This document shows positions 61,220 through 64,000 of a stretch of DNA of 64,000 nucleotides, in pieces (the first letter of the stretch is position 1; every line of letters begins with the position of its first letter). The notes beneath the pieces are model-generated. The model was not told the DNA's origin. It searched no databases and was given only the letters and a program-made list of their open reading frames with translations. The translations under genes and the position numbers were made by a program. The stretch covers positions 248,001-312,000 of the forward strand of contig JACJYQ010000008.1 of the NCBI GenBank assembly GCA_020636025.1, written 5' to 3'. This DNA comes from Lewinellaceae bacterium (GTDB lineage Bacteria > Bacteroidota > Bacteroidia > Chitinophagales > Saprospiraceae).

Positions 61220-61978
61220 TCAGGCGACGGAGATTACTTGTTCTTCCTTTAATATGGGAAGGCGTTTGAATTTTAGAAAGAGTTGGACGGTGGCCAGGAC
61301 ATCTTTCTCGCAATAAGAAGATATGCGATCCAGATCGCGATCCTCCCAGTATACCCTTCCCACATCGGCACCGCTAATATCGTCTTTGGGTGAAGGTATA
61401 CCAAACAAGGCTGCCAGCAAGCGGAGGGAGGTGTAATTCTTTATGTCGCCGAATTTCCACATTTCCAGTGTATCCAGTAAATGTTTGGTTTCCCAGGGTT
61501 TCTTACCGGCAATATCAAGCATTTTTGGAAGGGGCAGTTGATTTACCAGCGTACGGCGGCAAATAAAGGGGATATCAAATTCTTTGATGTTATGCCCACA
61601 AATCGCAAACTTATCCGGATTGTTAAAATGCCTGTTGAGCAAATCTCCAAATTCCAGGATCAACTTGTCTTCCTGATGATTGCTGAAGGATTTGAGTCTG
61701 AGTACCGGATCAGACCCATCCGATTGCCTGGTCAGAAAACCCACTGAAATACAAATGATCTTGGCAAATTCTGAATATATCCCCGCTTTGAGCTTAAATA
61801 CATCCGCCATTTCGTGGTATTCAATTTCATCAACCGGACGCCGGAGAATGGTTTGGCATTTCAATCCCCAAAGTTCTTGCATTTCTTCACTCAATTCTTC
61901 AAAATCACCTGCAACAGGAGCCGTCTCAATGTCCAGGAAAAGTATGTTGTATAAATCGAAGGAATCAAAAGCTGACAT
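61220..61978 (-). CDS. DEDDy-type 3'-5' exonuclease (DNA polymerase B exonuclease-like)
   Basis: A 252-residue stand-alone nuclease of the DNA_pol_B_exo2 group. ExoI has D16-x-E18 in LFLDIETAP, ExoII has Asp in AICGHNIKEFDIPFI, and ExoIII is Y-C-E-K-D, the DEDDy form. DKLILEFGDLL and SLRLLAALFG are family stretches. Such proteins probably trim or proofread DNA, but their role in bacteria is not known. It has no partner gene. TTAGCTAA repeats flank it on both sides. Confidence 0.85.
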   Translation of the reverse strand: MSAFDSFDLYNILFLDIETAPVAGDFEELSEEMQELWGLKCQTILRRPVDEIEYHEMADVFKLKAGIYSEFAKIICISVGFLTRQSDGSDPVLRLKSFSNHQEDKLILEFGDLLNRHFNNPDKFAICGHNIKEFDIPFICRRTLVNQLPLPKMLDIAGKKPWETKHLLDTLEMWKFGDIKNYTSLRLLAALFGIPSPKDDISGADVGRVYWEDRDLDRISSYCEKDVLATVQLFLKFKRLPILKEEQVISVA

Positions 61979-62020
61979 AAATTATGGTTGGGTGGTTAAG
62001 AAGCTTGAAAGAAAACCTGA

Positions 62021-62110
62021 ATTAGCTAATGTGATAATTAGCTAATATGCTAAATTAAAGGGTAAATATTCATTTTAGCTAATTGGCTCATTGTCATATT
62101 AGCTAATTAA
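62021..62110. repeat. Cluster of TTAGCTAA elements
   Basis: TTAGCTAA occurs at 62022-62029, 62038-62045, 62075-62082 and 62099-62106. The unit at 62032-62047 is identical to the first 16-bp unit at 61168-61183. Confidence 0.8.
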
Positions 62111-62194
62111 CATCAGGGTTTTCCCCTAGAAAGCTTCTGGATAGAAGCATGGTAAGGCAAAGTTAGGGTTTCCAGCCATTTCGGTATTTATACG

Positions 62195-62226
62195 TTTTGA
62201 ACTTGGAATATTTTTTTTGACCTTTG
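62195..62226 (+). promoter_or_regulatory. Promoter of the coiled-coil membrane protein gene
   Basis: TTTTG (62195-62199), 19 bases, then GACCTTTG (62219-62226), one mismatch to TAnnTTTG. The leader would be about 230 bases. Confidence 0.55.
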
Positions 62227-62464
62227 CATTAAAATCGCACTGAAAATCAAACACTTACGCAATTTTTCCAAAAAAAGATCAAAAAATCTGAAAAAAAATA
62301 ACGCAATAACATTTTAAACTTTTCGGTTTTAATGTCAGTTATTTCAAACAACAAACCGCCCTTTTCGGCAACATTACTAAACTAACTATCTTCAATCGAA
62401 AGGTCGCCTATAAGAACAGTTTTTGACATCTTTATCTTACGAAAACCTTTCAACTTTTTAAATT

Positions 62465-63487
62465 ATGAGCACACCCACCAATTACAATCAGCCCAATACC
62501 CCGGATTACGGAACCTCTCCTGATGGAAGCAATCAAAAGCGCATGACCACTATTATGGGGGTCGCCATCGCAGTCCTTCTCGGTCTTTGTGTTTATCTGC
62601 TCGTTAGCAAGTACAGAACCAGCAGCCGTCTCGAGGCAACAAGCATGGAACTTACAGAGCAAAAAGAAGCTTTCACTGAGTTGGATCTCAAATACAACGA
62701 AGCAGTTACCCAACTGGAGCAGCAAAAAGGTATCAACGCCGAGTTGGATGCAAAGATCAACCAGCAACTTGCTGATCTTGAAAACCAGAAAAACCAAATC
62801 GCTGGTCTTATCAGAGATAAAAAAGACTACAAAGGTGCAATCTCTCGTCTGGAGCGTCAGAAAAACGAATATCTGGCCGAAATTGAAGATCTGAAACAGC
62901 AGGTAGGTATCCTTACAGAGAACAACCAGCAGTTAACCAGCCAAAATCAGGAACTGTCAACCAATCTTGCTTCCACCCAAACTCAATTGCAGGAAGAAAG
63001 CACAGCCAAAGCAGCGTTGATCTCTGAAAAAACAACCCTGGAATCTGAGCGCAACCAGCTTAGCAAAAAGGTTGACATTGCCTCTGCTATTCGTGTGAAG
63101 AATATCACTACCAAGGGCGTTGATGTTCGCAGCAATGGCAAAGAGCGTTCAAAAACACGCGCTAAAAAGGTAGATAAACTGAATATCTGCTTTACAACAG
63201 AAGCAAACGAGGTTACTCCTGCCGGTGAAGAAGTATTCTACATCAGAATCGTAGACCCGACAGGTGCTCCTTTGGCCATCGAAAGCCTCGGATCTGGCGT
63301 AGCCAACAACAAACGCGCTGAAGAAGAATATCGCTATACAACCACAGCTTCCTGCAACTACTCCAATGGTGAGACAGATGTTTGCGGAGCCTGGCAGCCT
63401 GGCCAGAATTTCGTAAAAGGCAAGTACGCCATCGAAATTTACAACAAAGGCTATTTGGTTGGAACCAGTTCTTTCAACTTGAAGTAA
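62465..63487 (+). CDS. Membrane-anchored coiled-coil protein of unknown function
   Basis: A 340-residue protein. A polar N-terminus is followed by one membrane helix (~29-48, TIMGVAIAVLLGLCVYLLVS), a long coiled coil (~50-200; EQKEAFTELDLKYNEAV, LERQKNEYLAEIEDLK) and a C-terminal beta-rich domain (~205-340). That domain has LNICFTTEANEVTPAGEEVFYIRIVDPTG and a Cys pair (~300-315). Similar proteins are common and unnamed in Bacteroidota. The topology places the coiled coil and beta domain in the periplasm. The strong codon regularity, own promoter and strong terminator suggest high expression. Confidence 0.78.
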   Translation: MSTPTNYNQPNTPDYGTSPDGSNQKRMTTIMGVAIAVLLGLCVYLLVSKYRTSSRLEATSMELTEQKEAFTELDLKYNEAVTQLEQQKGINAELDAKINQQLADLENQKNQIAGLIRDKKDYKGAISRLERQKNEYLAEIEDLKQQVGILTENNQQLTSQNQELSTNLASTQTQLQEESTAKAALISEKTTLESERNQLSKKVDIASAIRVKNITTKGVDVRSNGKERSKTRAKKVDKLNICFTTEANEVTPAGEEVFYIRIVDPTGAPLAIESLGSGVANNKRAEEEYRYTTTASCNYSNGETDVCGAWQPGQNFVKGKYAIEIYNKGYLVGTSSFNLK

Positions 63488-63511
63488 ATACCCGGTGCCT
63501 CATTTGAATTA

Positions 63512-63542
63512 AAAAGCCCGGCGATTGTATCGCCGGGCTTTT
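63512..63542 (+). terminator. Strong rho-independent terminator
   Basis: Arms AAAAGCCCGGCGAT / ATCGCCGGGCTTTT with a 3-base loop, then TCTTTTTTTT. It ends the coiled-coil protein transcript. Confidence 0.9.
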
Positions 63543-63550
63543 CTTTTTTT

Positions 63551-63592
63551 TGATCACAGATTTTACTGATTCAAGGATTGCACTGATTAACT
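63551..63592. repeat. Imperfect GATT-based direct repeat
   Basis: ACAGATTTTACTGATT, AAGGATTGCACTGATT and similar ~14-base units follow each other behind the terminator, in the 283 bases between the coiled-coil gene and folD. Similar low-complexity repeats are known between Bacteroidota genes; I see no gene here. Confidence 0.4.
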
Positions 63593-63758
63593 TAAAGAAT
63601 CCGGATATGCCTTAATTAGCAATACAAAACAAGAGAAGCAGCAACTTTTTCGCCGCGCTTGTGTCTTCTGACCAAGCGCAACTCAAGGTGAGATGTCAAA
63701 ATTTACCGCATTTAATTGGAGCGCTTGTCAAGAAACACATCCCACTAAAAAAAGGCAA

Positions 63759-63779
63759 TATCAATATCTATTATTGATA
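63759..63779 (-). terminator. Weak hairpin at the folD stop
   Basis: Arms TATCAATA / TATTGATA overlap the folD TAA (63771-63773), and seven T residues follow on the minus strand after a short gap. The stem is AT-only, so termination is uncertain. Confidence 0.35.
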
Positions 63780-64000
63780 AATCTCTTTCTTACAAGCTTT
63801 CAGCGTATTCATCATTAAAGCAGCAACAGTCATAAGTCCAACGCCGCCAGGTACAGGGGTGATATGACTACACTTTGGTGCAACAGCTTCAAAGTCAACG
63901 TCACCCACCAATCGGGTACCTGATTTTCTGGAAGCATCTTCAATTCGGTTTATCCCTACGTCAATCACCACAGCCCCATCCTTCACCCAATCGCCTTTTA
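63771..64000 (-). CDS. folD: Methylene-THF dehydrogenase/cyclohydrolase, C-terminal end (cut by window edge)
   Basis: The last ~76 residues of FolD, which makes 10-formyl-THF from 5,10-methylene-THF with NADP. The visible KDGAVVIDVGINR, LVGDVDF and ITPVPGGVGLMTVAALMMNTL are the NADP-binding C-terminal motifs; the Pro-Gly-Gly-Val-Gly-Met-Thr stretch is diagnostic. The coding sequence continues past base 64000. Its 10-formyl-THF is the substrate of purN, which lies 6.5 kb away on the other strand. Confidence 0.93.
   Translation of the reverse strand, partial: KGDWVKDGAVVIDVGINRIEDASRKSGTRLVGDVDFEAVAPKCSHITPVPGGVGLMTVAALMMNTLKACKKEIYQ

Larger units (their letters stand above)
61979..62464. other. 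486-base intergenic region before the coiled-coil membrane protein
   Basis: No gene is seen. It holds four TTAGCTAA palindromes, a promoter candidate (62195-62226) and a long A/T-rich leader of about 230 bases with A8 and T-rich runs. No known riboswitch was recognised. Confidence 0.65.

Overview
The window looks like the chromosome of a Bacteroidota bacterium, most likely of the Saprospiria/Saprospiraceae type (inference). The evidence is four very large or medium secreted proteins ending in type IX secretion (T9SS) type-A sorting domains, SprB-type repeats, a TonB receptor with a CarboxypepD_reg-like N-terminus, an UpxY/NusG-like antiterminator, LytS/LytTR signalling, and Bacteroidetes-type promoters (TTG-N19-TAnnTTTG) instead of Shine-Dalgarno-led starts. 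Apart from one IS element, no prophage, CRISPR array, rRNA or plasmid gene was seen.

Layout. 1-827 (-) is the start of a TonB-dependent receptor that runs off the left edge. 1065-5892 (+) holds lhgO, a polysaccharide-deacetylase-like protein, a Wzi/RemB-like outer-membrane protein and an UpxY-type antiterminator, a likely surface-polysaccharide operon. 5889-6909 (-) holds an MmcQ/YjbR protein and a deoxynucleoside kinase. 7150-9445 (+) holds a small two-helix membrane protein, an orphan LolD/MacB-type ABC ATPase, a small secreted protein and a membrane-anchored TIR-like protein. 9581-13621 (+) is a 1346-residue T9SS cargo. 13876-16038 (-) holds murB and a coiled-coil secreted protein. 16171-18962 (+) holds a prolyl oligopeptidase and a DUF1415 protein.

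19063-40319 (-) is dominated by two giant T9SS adhesins (2932 and 3855 residues) with a 112-residue TerB-like protein between them. They have different N-terminal halves but nearly the same C-terminal ~1650-1700 residues, which end in a paired dockerin, a cohesin-like beta domain and the sorting domain. 41028-43458 (-) holds a small P-loop protein and an FG-GAP/UnbV T9SS cargo. 43603-46450 (+) is a LytS histidine kinase, LytTR regulator and GT4 glycosyltransferase operon. Then follow tRNA-Arg(TCT), ung, and an IS481-like element inserted in a tandem heptamer array just behind ung.

48591-61978 is a housekeeping and envelope block: lptD, an amidase, an MCE/MlaD protein, an MsbA-like exporter, ubiA, purN, holA, a PAP2 phosphatase, an LptF/G permease, rpe and a DEDDy 3'-5' exonuclease. 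62465-63487 (+) is an abundant-looking membrane coiled-coil protein with a strong promoter and terminator, and folD runs off the right edge. Many genes serve the envelope: LPS export (lptD, lptF/G, MsbA-like), lipid transport (MlaD), peptidoglycan (murB, amidase), surface polysaccharide and T9SS surface proteins. Two intergenic repeat families stand out: a TTARYGG heptamer placed exactly at stop codons, and a TTAGCTAA-centred element.
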